From Candidatus Bathyarchaeia archaeon (GTDB lineage: Archaea; Thermoproteota; Bathyarchaeia; Bathyarchaeales; Bathycorpusculaceae), in the NCBI GenBank assembly GCA_038873195.1, contig JAVZEV010000002.1, positions 62,001-126,000 of the forward strand: 64,000 bases of DNA, read 5' to 3'. Position numbers and translations under genes: made by a program. The notes under the pieces were generated by a model that searched no databases, was not told where the DNA came from, and saw only the letters and a program-made list of their open reading frames with translations. Below, piece by piece: positions 41,715-50,256 of this stretch. The number at the start of each line of letters is the position of its first letter. Position 1 is the first letter of the stretch.

Positions 41715-42938
41715 ATGCAGAAGTCCTATTCACGCTTGCTTGGCATAGTTGGAAAACCAAACACTGGCAAGTCCACCTTCTTTTGTGCTGCAACTTTGGC
41801 TCCTGCTGAAATTGCAAACTACCCCTTCACGACGATAAAGCCGAACAGAGGCGTTGGTTATGTGCGGACTCCATGTGTGCATGAAGAATTTAATGTTAAA
41901 GACAATCCAGTTAACTCTCTATGCTTGGATGGCATAAGGCTTATTCCCGTGGAGTTCATCGACTGCGCTGGTCTTGTTCCGGACGCTTGGAAAGGAAGAG
42001 GACTTGGCAATCAGTTTCTGGACGAAATCAGAAAGGCAGACGCTTTAATTCACATCGTTGACGCTTCCGGCGGAACAGACTGTGAAGGAAGACTATGCAA
42101 GGCTGGAGAACATGACCCAGTGGAAGATGTTCGCTTCTTAGAACGCGAAATAACTATGTGGATGGCAAACATACTAAAACGTGACTGGCCCAAAATCGCC
42201 AGAACTGCAGAATCCGAAACAAGAGACCTTTTCTCAATGCTGGAAGAACGATTAAGCGGTTTAGCAATCCGGCGGAGCCACATGATTGAAGCAGTTAGAA
42301 AGACTGGCTTAAATGCTGAAAAGGCAACGGCTTGGAGCGAAGAAGACTTCTTAAAGTTCGTGGACATGTTAAGACGAGTTGCCAAGCCCATGTTAATCGC
42401 GGCGAACAAGATAGATGTGCCTCCTGCAGAGGAAAACTTGGAAAGACTCAAAAAATTGGACTACCTAGTTGTTCCTTGCTGTGCAGAAGCTGAACTCGCG
42501 TTAAGAAGAGGAGCAGAAAAACAGTTAATAGATTACCGACCTGGAGACTGCAACTTTAAGATACTTACTCCAGAAAGATTAACTGAAAGCCAAACCAAAG
42601 CATTGGAAACTATTAGAGAGAAGATTCTTCTCAAATATGGCTCTACGGGTGTTCAAGATGCAATAAACACGGCTTTCTTCAAGCTCTTAAACATGATTAC
42701 CGTTTACCCTGTAGAGGATTTGGAGCATCTAGCAGACCATAACGGGCGAGTTTTACCAGACGCTTACCTCGTGCCCTACGGAACGACAGCCCGCCAACTT
42801 GCCTACTTAATCCACACTGAGCTTGGCGAAGGGTTCCTCTACGCAGTTGAAGCTCGACAAAGAAAACGAATCGGAGAAGATTATCCACTCAAAGACGGAG
42901 ACGTCATATCAATTGTAAGCACAAAGAAAAGAGCTTAA
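41715..42938 (+). CDS. YchF/Obg-family GTPase with TGS domain
   Basis: 407 residues, the archaeal YchF-like P-loop GTPase. G1 is GKPNTGKS (13-20). G2/switch reads NYPFTTIKPNRGVGYV. G3 is IDCAGLVPDAWKGRGLGNQFLDEIRKAD. G4 is ANKID. A helical insertion (about 130-210) follows G3 and a C-terminal TGS domain runs from about 325 (MITVYPVEDL to GDVISIVS). Family members bind ribosomes. The gene faces E1 alpha divergently and converges on uppS. Confidence 0.92.
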   Translation: MQKSYSRLLGIVGKPNTGKSTFFCAATLAPAEIANYPFTTIKPNRGVGYVRTPCVHEEFNVKDNPVNSLCLDGIRLIPVEFIDCAGLVPDAWKGRGLGNQFLDEIRKADALIHIVDASGGTDCEGRLCKAGEHDPVEDVRFLEREITMWMANILKRDWPKIARTAESETRDLFSMLEERLSGLAIRRSHMIEAVRKTGLNAEKATAWSEEDFLKFVDMLRRVAKPMLIAANKIDVPPAEENLERLKKLDYLVVPCCAEAELALRRGAEKQLIDYRPGDCNFKILTPERLTESQTKALETIREKILLKYGSTGVQDAINTAFFKLLNMITVYPVEDLEHLADHNGRVLPDAYLVPYGTTARQLAYLIHTELGEGFLYAVEARQRKRIGEDYPLKDGDVISIVSTKKRA

Positions 42939-42947
42939 TCTCCTTTT

Positions 42948-43733
42948 TTACGCGCCAAAGCGTCTCTTGCGTTTTTGAAAAGTTCTAACCGCACGTAGAA
43001 GGTCTATTAAGCGGAAATCAGGCCAGTAAACATCTAGGAAGCAAAGTTCGCTGTAAGCTGATTGCCACAGTAAAAATCCGCTTAGTCTTTCTTCGCCTGA
43101 CGTCCTGATTATCAAGTCCGGGTCTTGCTTAGGCATGTAGGAGGTGTACAAGTACTGCTCAAATAGCTGTTCGTCTACTTTTTTTGGGTCTATTTTTCCT
43201 TCTTGCACTTTTTCGGCAATTTTTCTTGCGGCATCCACGATTTCTGCTCTTCCTCCGTAGGCAAAGGCGATGTTTAAGAAATGCTGGTCATAATCTTGCG
43301 TGGCCTTTTCTACATCCATTATTAATTTTTGCAGACTCCCAGGCAACAGATTTATCCTGCCAATCACCTTTACGCGTACTTTGTTCTTGTGTATGCGTTC
43401 GTCCGTGAGAATTTTCCGAAATTCCTCTTCTGCAATTCGCATAATTTCTTCGACTTCATTTTCTGGTCTAACGAAGTTCTCTGTAGAGAATGCGTACAGC
43501 GTTATCGATTTAACATGAAGCTTCTGACACCAATCAATCAGATCTTCAACTTTTTTTGCTCCTTTTTCGTGTCCAAGCCATGGGTCAAGGGCTTTGCCAG
43601 ACGCCCATCTTCTGTTTCCATCTAGGATTATTGCTATGTGTTCCAGTTTTCCGCCGTTCTTAACTTGGTGCCAGAGCCATTTTTCATAGAGTTTGTATGC
43701 TCCAATTATTGAGAGTAAAGTTTTAAACATCAT
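42948..43733 (-). CDS. uppS: cis-Prenyltransferase (polyprenyl diphosphate synthase)
   Basis: 261 residues. Condenses isopentenyl diphosphate in cis to make the long lipid carrier used for glycan assembly. The active-site motif is IILDGNRRWASG, followed by TLYAFSTENFVRPENEV, YGGRAEIVDAAR and DLIIRTSGEERLSGFLLWQSAYSEL near the end, all standard. An N-terminal hydrophobic helix may dock to the membrane. I use ATG 43733 because it overlaps the mtnP stop (ATGA), with GGTG just upstream; ATG 43730 is possible. The product would serve the glycosyltransferase cluster at 56.7-62.9 kb. Confidence 0.93.
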   Translation of the reverse strand: MMFKTLLSIIGAYKLYEKWLWHQVKNGGKLEHIAIILDGNRRWASGKALDPWLGHEKGAKKVEDLIDWCQKLHVKSITLYAFSTENFVRPENEVEEIMRIAEEEFRKILTDERIHKNKVRVKVIGRINLLPGSLQKLIMDVEKATQDYDQHFLNIAFAYGGRAEIVDAARKIAEKVQEGKIDPKKVDEQLFEQYLYTSYMPKQDPDLIIRTSGEERLSGFLLWQSAYSELCFLDVYWPDFRLIDLLRAVRTFQKRKRRFGA

Positions 43734-44518
43734 TTGCACCTTGCATTTCGAAGGGCATTAGCGCATGGGCATTTATCCCCACGTTCTAGGGGTAAAACTT
43801 TAATGGTTTCAATTAAAACTTGCTCTAGCTTAGGCATGAGTGGTTCGCAGATTTCATGAACTTCATGTGTAGTCAACTTTTCTTGCATGCCAGCAGCCAT
43901 GTTTGAAACGTAACAGAAAACAGCATAGCACATCTCAAGCTCGCGTGCAAGCACAGCCTCGGGTATTCCAGTCATCCCAACAATATCGCAGCCTAAACGT
44001 CTAAACATTTCAATTTCTGCCGGAGTTTCAAAGCGAGGGCCTTCAGTGCACACCAACACAGCCTTATCCCATGTTTTTAATCCGATTTTTCTTGCGTTTT
44101 CAGCCAAAATTTTGCGAATTTCTGGACAGTATGGCTGAGAAACGTCAATGTGAGTAACTGGTGCTTCATCGTAGAAGGTTGTAGAGCGTAATTTCGTGAA
44201 GTCGATAAAATCGTGAGGAATAACGATGTCGCCGGGTTTGAAATCGCGGTTTATTGCGCCCACAGCGTTTACGGCTATTATTCGCGTCACATCAATTTCA
44301 TGTAAGGCATAAACATTTGCCTTATAGTTTATCTTATGTGGCGGAACCAGATGTTTTGGGCCGTGTCTTGGAAGAAAAACAACTTTTTTCCCCTCTATGC
44401 TGCTAATAGACAGTGGTGGAGCTATTCCGTAAGGTGTTCCAACGTGCAGCCGCTTAGCATTTTTAAAGAAGCTTTCGAAACCGGTTCCACCGATGATGGC
44501 AATTTTAGCCTTCTCCAA
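43730..44518 (-). CDS. mtnP: S-methyl-5'-thioadenosine phosphorylase
   Basis: 262 residues. Splits 5'-methylthioadenosine to adenine and 5-methylthioribose 1-phosphate. IAIIGGTGFES, FLPRHGPKHLVPPHKINY, VNAVGAINRDFKPGDIVIP, CTEGPRFETPAEI and MTGIPEAVLARELEMCYA are diagnostic of the MTAP/PNP family. I place the start at TTG 44518, which overlaps the end of the DUF373 gene by 14 bases; an upstream in-frame start would add a non-conserved leader. Stop overlaps the uppS ATG. The three genes are likely co-translated. Confidence 0.93.
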   Translation of the reverse strand: MEKAKIAIIGGTGFESFFKNAKRLHVGTPYGIAPPLSISSIEGKKVVFLPRHGPKHLVPPHKINYKANVYALHEIDVTRIIAVNAVGAINRDFKPGDIVIPHDFIDFTKLRSTTFYDEAPVTHIDVSQPYCPEIRKILAENARKIGLKTWDKAVLVCTEGPRFETPAEIEMFRRLGCDIVGMTGIPEAVLARELEMCYAVFCYVSNMAAGMQEKLTTHEVHEICEPLMPKLEQVLIETIKVLPLERGDKCPCANALRNARCK

Positions 44519-45701
44519 GATTTTCAACCTGCTCTTCTGTCTTCCTGAAAAATCCTTTTGCAGACCTATGAACCACGAAGACAACTAGAACTGAGGCTAT
44601 GCCTATCAAGATGCCAACAACGATAGAAAGGATCAGCTTGTCGTATCCCAACTCTGGTCTAATTAACACGGTCGAAGTTTCATCAAGAATTACTCTGGAC
44701 CACGCTACAGAAGCGATTAACGCAGCATTACGCAGTAACCTGCTATCACGTTCAAAATACCAACGTATAGTTCTTCCAACCAGCGTTACAGAAATTCCAA
44801 CTATTATAAGGTCCATAGCCCCCTTGATGAAGTATCCAGTTAACTTCGGTAGAATACTCAGCCAACCTGCCATGTCTACTGGCGGTGGCGTTTGTATCGC
44901 AACAAATGATGCAGCATTATTCCAGCCAAGGAAAATGCCAATGCCTATGCATAAGGCTCCCGCAACTGCGGTATAATTTGAAATCTGTACTGGGAGAGGT
45001 GGCGGTGAATATTCTTTTATCCATTGGTAAAAGTTCTTTACTGTTTTGTCAATTCCGAAGCCTTTCACAAGTAAGAATGTGCTCACGACGAAAATGAATG
45101 CTATCCAATAATAATAGAGTAGATTGAAGAATGAGAGAATTCCCCATATTAGTATAAGCAACCCTGGCAGGCCTAGTGCAATGCGGGAATAACGCGGATT
45201 TTCCATGAGCATTTTAAGATAGCGCGTGAATAAGGCTGCTGTTTCTTCGATTGATTCACTGTGTTTTACAACTATTCTTCGAACAGATGTCACTGGCACT
45301 CTAGACTCTATAAGTGGCAACACCGCTTGATCAGAGTATCCATCAGTAACTAAAATAACCTCGCTTGCAGGAAAAGAAGTCAATAGTTCGTTTAGTTCAG
45401 CAACTATTTTTCTGTCAGCGCCGACTCCGCCAAGCTCAGAGCCAGCTATTGTTGCTATTTCAAACATTTCTTCTGGTTTGTTTTCGCTTTTTAATCGGTC
45501 ATATATGCTTACGGCTTCAAACATTGCATTCGCATCTGGTTCTTCCGGGTCTTTTAGGGCTAATGCCACCGCCGCATTAAGGTTCTCATCTCTTCCAATT
45601 ACGGGGGTTTTAACATTAGTTTTTATTCCTAAATCGCCATCTCTATCCACACATAGAATAAGAATTTTTTTATGCTCTTCTTTTGCTTCTTCGGCTGCCA
45701 T
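44505..45701 (-). CDS. DUF373 family membrane protein
   Basis: 398 residues. The soluble N-domain (1-160) starts CVDRDGDLGIKTNVKTPVIG and has TIAGSELGGVGADRKIVAEL and LVTDGYSDQAVLPLIESR, signature parts of DUF373. About six membrane segments follow from residue 175 (ALGLPGLLILIWGILSFFNLL onward), the last ones near 360-390. An archaeal family of unknown function. It heads the DUF373-mtnP-uppS chain. Confidence 0.85.
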   Translation of the reverse strand: MAAEEAKEEHKKILILCVDRDGDLGIKTNVKTPVIGRDENLNAAVALALKDPEEPDANAMFEAVSIYDRLKSENKPEEMFEIATIAGSELGGVGADRKIVAELNELLTSFPASEVILVTDGYSDQAVLPLIESRVPVTSVRRIVVKHSESIEETAALFTRYLKMLMENPRYSRIALGLPGLLILIWGILSFFNLLYYYWIAFIFVVSTFLLVKGFGIDKTVKNFYQWIKEYSPPPLPVQISNYTAVAGALCIGIGIFLGWNNAASFVAIQTPPPVDMAGWLSILPKLTGYFIKGAMDLIIVGISVTLVGRTIRWYFERDSRLLRNAALIASVAWSRVILDETSTVLIRPELGYDKLILSIVVGILIGIASVLVVFVVHRSAKGFFRKTEEQVENLGEG

Positions 45702-45743
45702 CTAAGTCTCTATTCTCCTATAGTTAATTAAGAGTATTTTACT

Positions 45744-46619
45744 TTAATCTTGTGCTTTAATTCCCTTTTCTGCTAGTAGTTGAAACTCTTCCCATGTCAA
45801 TTTCTCGCCTCGTCTAAGTTTTTCTCTTGCTTGACTCTCAAGTTTTTCGCGAAGGATTTCCTCTGTTTCCTTTTTTTCTTTAGCTTCTGCCTCTTGAATT
45901 TCTTCTCTCAGCTTTTTTATCTGATTTGAAATTTCCGTCATTTGCTCGCGGAGTGGATTTGCTTTTTCTTTTGATTGTAAAAAGAGCTTGTGCATGTTAT
46001 CTGCTTCCGTTTTAATTTTTTTGGATTCTTCAATTTTCTCAAGCATTTTTTGGTGAAGCTTTTGGCTTCTTTGCGCGGTTTCCATCAGTTTTTCATGTTG
46101 AAGTTTGCCTTGGTCTTTGAGAGTTTTAATTTCAATTTGTAACTTCGAGATTTGTTGGTTTAATTGATTAAGTTTTTTATGGACGCTTAGTTGAGTTTCT
46201 AACTGCTTAACTTTTTCAACAAGTTCCTTTTCTTCCCCTAACTCTAATGGTGTTGTTTGAATTTTCCATTCAATGCTTTCAATTTCTTTTTGTAAAATCT
46301 GAAAGCTTTTGGGAGGCTTTCTTGGCGTTAAAGTTTTGATTTCTTCTCTTAGCTTCTTTATTTCTTCAATCTTTTCGGTAATTTCTTTTTTTGAGGCTTC
46401 TCTTTGCTGTTTAAGTTTTTTTACTTCCTCGTTTAGTTTGTCTCTTTCATTTTTTAATTCCGCTATTTCTGCGCGTTTTTTCTTGAACTGCTCGTTTAGT
46501 TTGTCTCTTTTTTCTGCCAATTCCATTGCTTCTGCATCTAGCTTGCTTTTTTGTTCCTTTAATGCCAGAAACTTTTGAGTTAACTCTTCGATTTTCTTGG
46601 TTTTCTGCTGCTTTGACAA
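45744..46619 (-). CDS. Long coiled-coil protein
   Basis: 291 residues, nearly all heptad coiled coil, rich in Lys, Glu, Gln and Leu (EKRDKLNEQFKKKRAEIAEL and similar). A short conserved-looking break at about 97-105 (LTPRKPPKSFQ) is followed by IEWKIQTTPLELGEEKELV, and the C-terminus ends RRGEKLTWEEFQLLAEKG. This layout is shared by a group of archaeal coiled-coil proteins of unknown function often found near DUF373 genes. TTG start. It is 42 bases upstream of the DUF373 gene on the same strand. Confidence 0.75.
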   Translation of the reverse strand: MSKQQKTKKIEELTQKFLALKEQKSKLDAEAMELAEKRDKLNEQFKKKRAEIAELKNERDKLNEEVKKLKQQREASKKEITEKIEEIKKLREEIKTLTPRKPPKSFQILQKEIESIEWKIQTTPLELGEEKELVEKVKQLETQLSVHKKLNQLNQQISKLQIEIKTLKDQGKLQHEKLMETAQRSQKLHQKMLEKIEESKKIKTEADNMHKLFLQSKEKANPLREQMTEISNQIKKLREEIQEAEAKEKKETEEILREKLESQAREKLRRGEKLTWEEFQLLAEKGIKAQD

Positions 46620-46772
46620 TTAATCTTCCTCTTGTTTGTGCATTCCTTGAATGTGTTTGATTAGCTTTACTAATTATTCGATGTTAAAAAAGATGCAGTT
46701 ACTGCTTTTAAACTGGCGTTTTTGCGGATTTTGCGTGCCAGAAAAGGTTTCTTCCTAGTCAAACTTTCATAT

Positions 46773-47468
46773 CTATTCGAGGATTATTCTTGCATCTACT
46801 GTTTTCGCTCCCTTTTCGTAAACCATTATTGGGTTTAGGTCCAACTCTTTTATTTCTTGATGTTCCATCACCAATTTTGACGTACTCAGCAAAATTTTAA
46901 CTATTGCGTCAATGTCTGCTGGAGGCTGATTTCTATATCCTTTTAACAGCGGATACGCCTTAACTTCTGTAATCATTTCTCGGGCTTCATCTTCAGTTAT
47001 GGGCGCAACACGAAAAGTCACGTCTTTCAGAACTTCCACAAAAATTCCGCCCAGCCCAAACATTATTGATGGCCCAAATTGTGGGTCTTTGATTGCGCCG
47101 ACTATAATTTCTGTTGATGAAGGCGCCATTTCCTGCACGAGTATTCCGGTAATTTTTGCTTTTGCATTATGCGTTTTGACGTTTTGTAGGATTTGTTTGT
47201 AGGCGTTTCGAACTTCTTTTGCATTCTTTAGATTAACAATTACGCCGCCAACATCAGATTTATGAAGAATGTCTGGCGAGACAATCTTTAAAACCACAGG
47301 ATACCCTATTTTCTCTGCAAACTTAACAGCTTCCGCTTCGTTTCTTGCTAATTCAAATTTTGTAACAGGAATCCCATACTCCAAACATACAGTTTTAGAT
47401 TCGTTTTCGAGGAGATTTTTCCTTCCTTCTTTATACACAACGTTGAATAATTTTGATGCAATAGTCAA
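46773..47468 (-). CDS. ADP-forming acetyl/acyl-CoA synthetase beta subunit
   Basis: 231 residues, ATP-grasp domain. Makes ATP and a carboxylic acid from acyl-CoA, ADP and phosphate. ECLEYGIPVTKF-like N-terminus (CLEYGIPVTKFELARNEAEA), YPVVLKIVSPDILHKSDVGGVIVNL, GILVQEMAPSSTEIIVGAIKDPQFGPSIMFGLGG and LDLNPIMVYEKG are diagnostic. The short length means the alpha (CoA-ligase) subunit is encoded separately, and it is not in the window. TTG start. Fits energy conservation from peptides or 2-oxoacids, together with the E1-E2 complex nearby. Confidence 0.9.
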   Translation of the reverse strand: MTIASKLFNVVYKEGRKNLLENESKTVCLEYGIPVTKFELARNEAEAVKFAEKIGYPVVLKIVSPDILHKSDVGGVIVNLKNAKEVRNAYKQILQNVKTHNAKAKITGILVQEMAPSSTEIIVGAIKDPQFGPSIMFGLGGIFVEVLKDVTFRVAPITEDEAREMITEVKAYPLLKGYRNQPPADIDAIVKILLSTSKLVMEHQEIKELDLNPIMVYEKGAKTVDARIILE

Positions 47469-47549
47469 TGTTCATCATCCTTCACGAGATATCTACGAGG
47501 GAAATTGAAATTCTGTTATTCCACATTAATAAATCATTTTGGTTGGATA

Positions 47550-48350
47550 TTAAGGAGACCACATCTTATATTCCCATTTATAGGTCCCGTTATCCTTTAA
47601 AATCCAAGCATCACAACCAATTTGTCCACTAATCCATCTGTTGTTTGTTTCATCCCAATAATGCCAGAACCAGTATTTTTCTTCTGATGGAGCTGCACTG
47701 ACATTGTTAATTGAATTTACAAGTATGTGACCCGGTTCCATCCATGAGTAGTAGGTGTATGTCACTTCTGTCATGTTGTGTGTCAAATCGAACAATGTTG
47801 TGCCATGAGGAACTGAAATATTGTGCCATTCTACAGTTCCGTTTCCGTAGTCAATGCATAAATTTACTTTTATAGCACTTATTTTGTCCATAAAACTCTC
47901 GAGTTCTTTTGCTGCTAGGTCTGTTAACAATTTATAGAAATCATTAAGTAATGAGTTAAATTCCTCTCGTGTTATACTCTGCCCGTTCAATGTTCGGCTT
48001 AACAAATTATTATATGTTTCATTTAGTTTTGGAAATCTGTTCAATGCTAATGTGTAATTATTACCCATATTAGAAAGTAGATTTTTGTATTTGTCCACGA
48101 ATAAGGAGAGATTTTCGCCAAAATGGTAGTATTCTTCAAGCAGTGAATTATAGTCTCTCGATAGCAAATCCAGCTTAGTTATCGATGTGTAATAATTTTC
48201 AGTTAATTCAGTAAGCAATTGTTGCTTTTCATATGCTTGTTTTTGATATCTCATCTGCTCAAGATAGTAATAGGCTGCAAATCCTGAGGTTATTGATGCC
48301 CAAACAGTAATTGCTAATGTTATGAACACTATTGTTCTTTTTTCAACCAA
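47550..48350 (-). CDS. Membrane-anchored DUF4430 (transcobalamin-C-like) protein
   Basis: 266 residues. One N-terminal membrane anchor (VFITLAITVWASITSGFAAYY) is followed by a helical stalk (about 30-155) and a C-terminal DUF4430 domain. That domain begins LCIDYGNGTVEWHNISVPHG, passes LVNSINNVS and WFWHYWDETNN, and closes with DAWILKDNGTYKWEY. DUF4430 is related to the C-terminal cobalamin-binding part of transcobalamin and intrinsic factor. The protein would face outside. TTG start, overlapping the end of the ECF S-component gene by 8 bases, so coupled translation. Likely an extracellular ligand-capture partner of the S-component. Confidence 0.78.
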   Translation of the reverse strand: MVEKRTIVFITLAITVWASITSGFAAYYYLEQMRYQKQAYEKQQLLTELTENYYTSITKLDLLSRDYNSLLEEYYHFGENLSLFVDKYKNLLSNMGNNYTLALNRFPKLNETYNNLLSRTLNGQSITREEFNSLLNDFYKLLTDLAAKELESFMDKISAIKVNLCIDYGNGTVEWHNISVPHGTTLFDLTHNMTEVTYTYYSWMEPGHILVNSINNVSAAPSEEKYWFWHYWDETNNRWISGQIGCDAWILKDNGTYKWEYKMWSP

Positions 48351-48891
48351 TTTTTTCCACCACCAAAAGCTGATTTACCGCTTTGATTAACGGGAAGAAA
48401 GCTAAACCAAACACTGCAATGTTCGACGCTGTATGGATTAGTGAAAATGGCGTGCCATACCCAAGTGCGGTTATTACTGCCAGAGCAGGGTCTGTTCCAA
48501 TAATCATATAGAAAAGAGCCATCCCAATATTGGTTACTAAATCATAAAACACCGTCAAAGCCGCCCCAAGAACCGCAGTTTCAAGCGGATTTGGCCTTTG
48601 CGTGTATTTCTTATATAAACCGCCAACCACACCAACCACGCTCATACCTAACATTTGAAAAGGCATGTTTAAACCAGCAAACCCCCACGGTGATAAAAAT
48701 CCATTAACGAACATAACAAAACCTCCAAAAAACGCTCCAACAAACGGACCAAACAAAAAGCCAACAACAAACGAAAAAAGAGAAGTAAACTCAACATTAG
48801 GCGGTCTCGGAGCCAACTGAACCGCTAAGCATAATCCTGCTAAAACACCAAAAAAAGCTGCTGCACGTGAATTTTTGAGTGGGTTAAGCAT
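48343..48891 (-). CDS. ECF transporter S-component
   Basis: 182 residues, about six membrane helices. FSFVVGFLFGPFVGAFFGGFVMFVNGF and ETAVLGAALTVFYDLVTNIGMALFYMIIG are typical of S-components, the substrate-binding subunits of energy-coupling-factor vitamin transporters. Because the next gene encodes a DUF4430 protein, a corrinoid is the most likely ligand (inference). No EcfA1/A2 ATPase or EcfT is nearby, so a shared module elsewhere would be required. ATG at 48891. Confidence 0.82.
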   Translation of the reverse strand: MLNPLKNSRAAAFFGVLAGLCLAVQLAPRPPNVEFTSLFSFVVGFLFGPFVGAFFGGFVMFVNGFLSPWGFAGLNMPFQMLGMSVVGVVGGLYKKYTQRPNPLETAVLGAALTVFYDLVTNIGMALFYMIIGTDPALAVITALGYGTPFSLIHTASNIAVFGLAFFPLIKAVNQLLVVEKIG

Positions 48892-48935
48892 AGATGTTGG
48901 ATGGATTATCCATCCATATAAATCTTTCCATTTGC

Positions 48936-50165
48936 TTACTCTGAAACGGTTAAGAAAGCGAAAATTTTTGCATCATTAACCATGTTTTCGATTTTTGTGT
49001 ACTCATTCGGTTGGTGGGCTGTTTCGTCTATTGTGCTCCAGACTACTGCGGGAATATTTATTCTTCGGAAGAATGCGGCGCATGTTCCTCCACCAATTCC
49101 ACCTACTTTGGGCTCTACTTTTTTGATTTCTATTATTGCGTTTTTTAGCATAGTGACTATTTTGGCGTTTGCGTTTGTGGGTTTTGGTGCAATGCTTTTC
49201 TGTAAGACTTCAATTTTTATTGTAGCTTCAGTTTTCTTTTCATATTCTTTTGCGAGTTCTTCAATTTCGTTCAATATTTCTTCTAGGTTGTATTCTGGTA
49301 GGATTCTGCAATCAAAATAGGTTATGTCTTCTCCTGGAATTATGTTCACAGCGTCGACATTTTTTTCTTTCTTTGTCGGCTCAAATGTGCTCTCTGGCGG
49401 ATTGAAATACTGGTTCTTAAGCGAATATTTTTCGTGTAACATTTTGTCCAAGGCTGATGCGCATTCCATTCCAATGCGATGTGCATTCAAGCCCTTGTTT
49501 GGCATGCTAGCATGCGTTTGCTTTCCAATGGTGCGCACTCTAAACCACAAGGCGCTTTTTTCAGCTATTTCAATGAAGCTTCCATCTTCGTTTCCTCCAT
49601 CTGGCACAACGATTAAGTCGCTTTCTTTGAAAACTCCTTGTTTCGCCAAATATTGAATACCGTACCTGCTTCCCTGCTCTTCATCTGCAACAAAAGCCAG
49701 AGCAACAGTTCTTTTCGGCCTTATTTTCAGACTTTTTAAAGCTTTAATAGCAAAGATTGACGCAATCATAGACTGCCCGTTGTCTTCGCTACCACGTCCA
49801 TAAACTCGTCCTTCATGGATAGTTGGCTCGAAAGGTTTCGTAATAGTCCAAAGGGAATTTTCTCCTGGTGGAACTACGTCTAAATGCGTTATTATCCAAA
49901 GTCGTTCAGACGTGTTTTCTCCGTAAGAGTATGCTACAATGTTTGGTCTCTTTTTTGAAGGAACACGGTTGTCTTCTGCATCGAAGTGTTCTATCTTGTC
50001 AAAGTCCATGCTTTCCAATAAGTGCATTAGTTTTTCAGCTTTCTTCGTTTCCCCTTCTCCACCATTTTCTGGAGCAATCGCTGGAATGCGGATAAGCTCA
50101 ATTAACGCGTCAACCATCTCGTCTTTTTGTCTGTCAACTTCTGAGAGAATGTTTGAATATTGCAT
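48936..50165 (-). CDS. M20-family metallopeptidase/deacylase
   Basis: 409 residues. The co-catalytic zinc motif is WIITHLDVVPPGENSLW, then YGRGSEDNGQSM, the catalytic glutamates in FVADEEQGSRYG and a third metal site in VPDGGNED. A dimerisation/lid domain is inserted at about 190-320. The end GGIGGGTCAAFFRR resembles GGTD-type closures in M20. Annotated members include ArgE/DapE-like and carboxypeptidase-like enzymes; specificity unknown. I start at ATG 50165 with GAGG upstream; an in-frame TTG/ATG-type start five codons earlier is the alternative. Confidence 0.87.
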   Translation of the reverse strand: MQYSNILSEVDRQKDEMVDALIELIRIPAIAPENGGEGETKKAEKLMHLLESMDFDKIEHFDAEDNRVPSKKRPNIVAYSYGENTSERLWIITHLDVVPPGENSLWTITKPFEPTIHEGRVYGRGSEDNGQSMIASIFAIKALKSLKIRPKRTVALAFVADEEQGSRYGIQYLAKQGVFKESDLIVVPDGGNEDGSFIEIAEKSALWFRVRTIGKQTHASMPNKGLNAHRIGMECASALDKMLHEKYSLKNQYFNPPESTFEPTKKEKNVDAVNIIPGEDITYFDCRILPEYNLEEILNEIEELAKEYEKKTEATIKIEVLQKSIAPKPTNANAKIVTMLKNAIIEIKKVEPKVGGIGGGTCAAFFRRINIPAVVWSTIDETAHQPNEYTKIENMVNDAKIFAFLTVSE

Positions 50166-50256
50166 ACGCCTCACACACATTTAGGCAATTAGTAGAGTAA
50201 CAGCTTATCATCTTTAACGTTTGCTGAAACAAAAAGAATTGGAACTTGTGCAGTTT

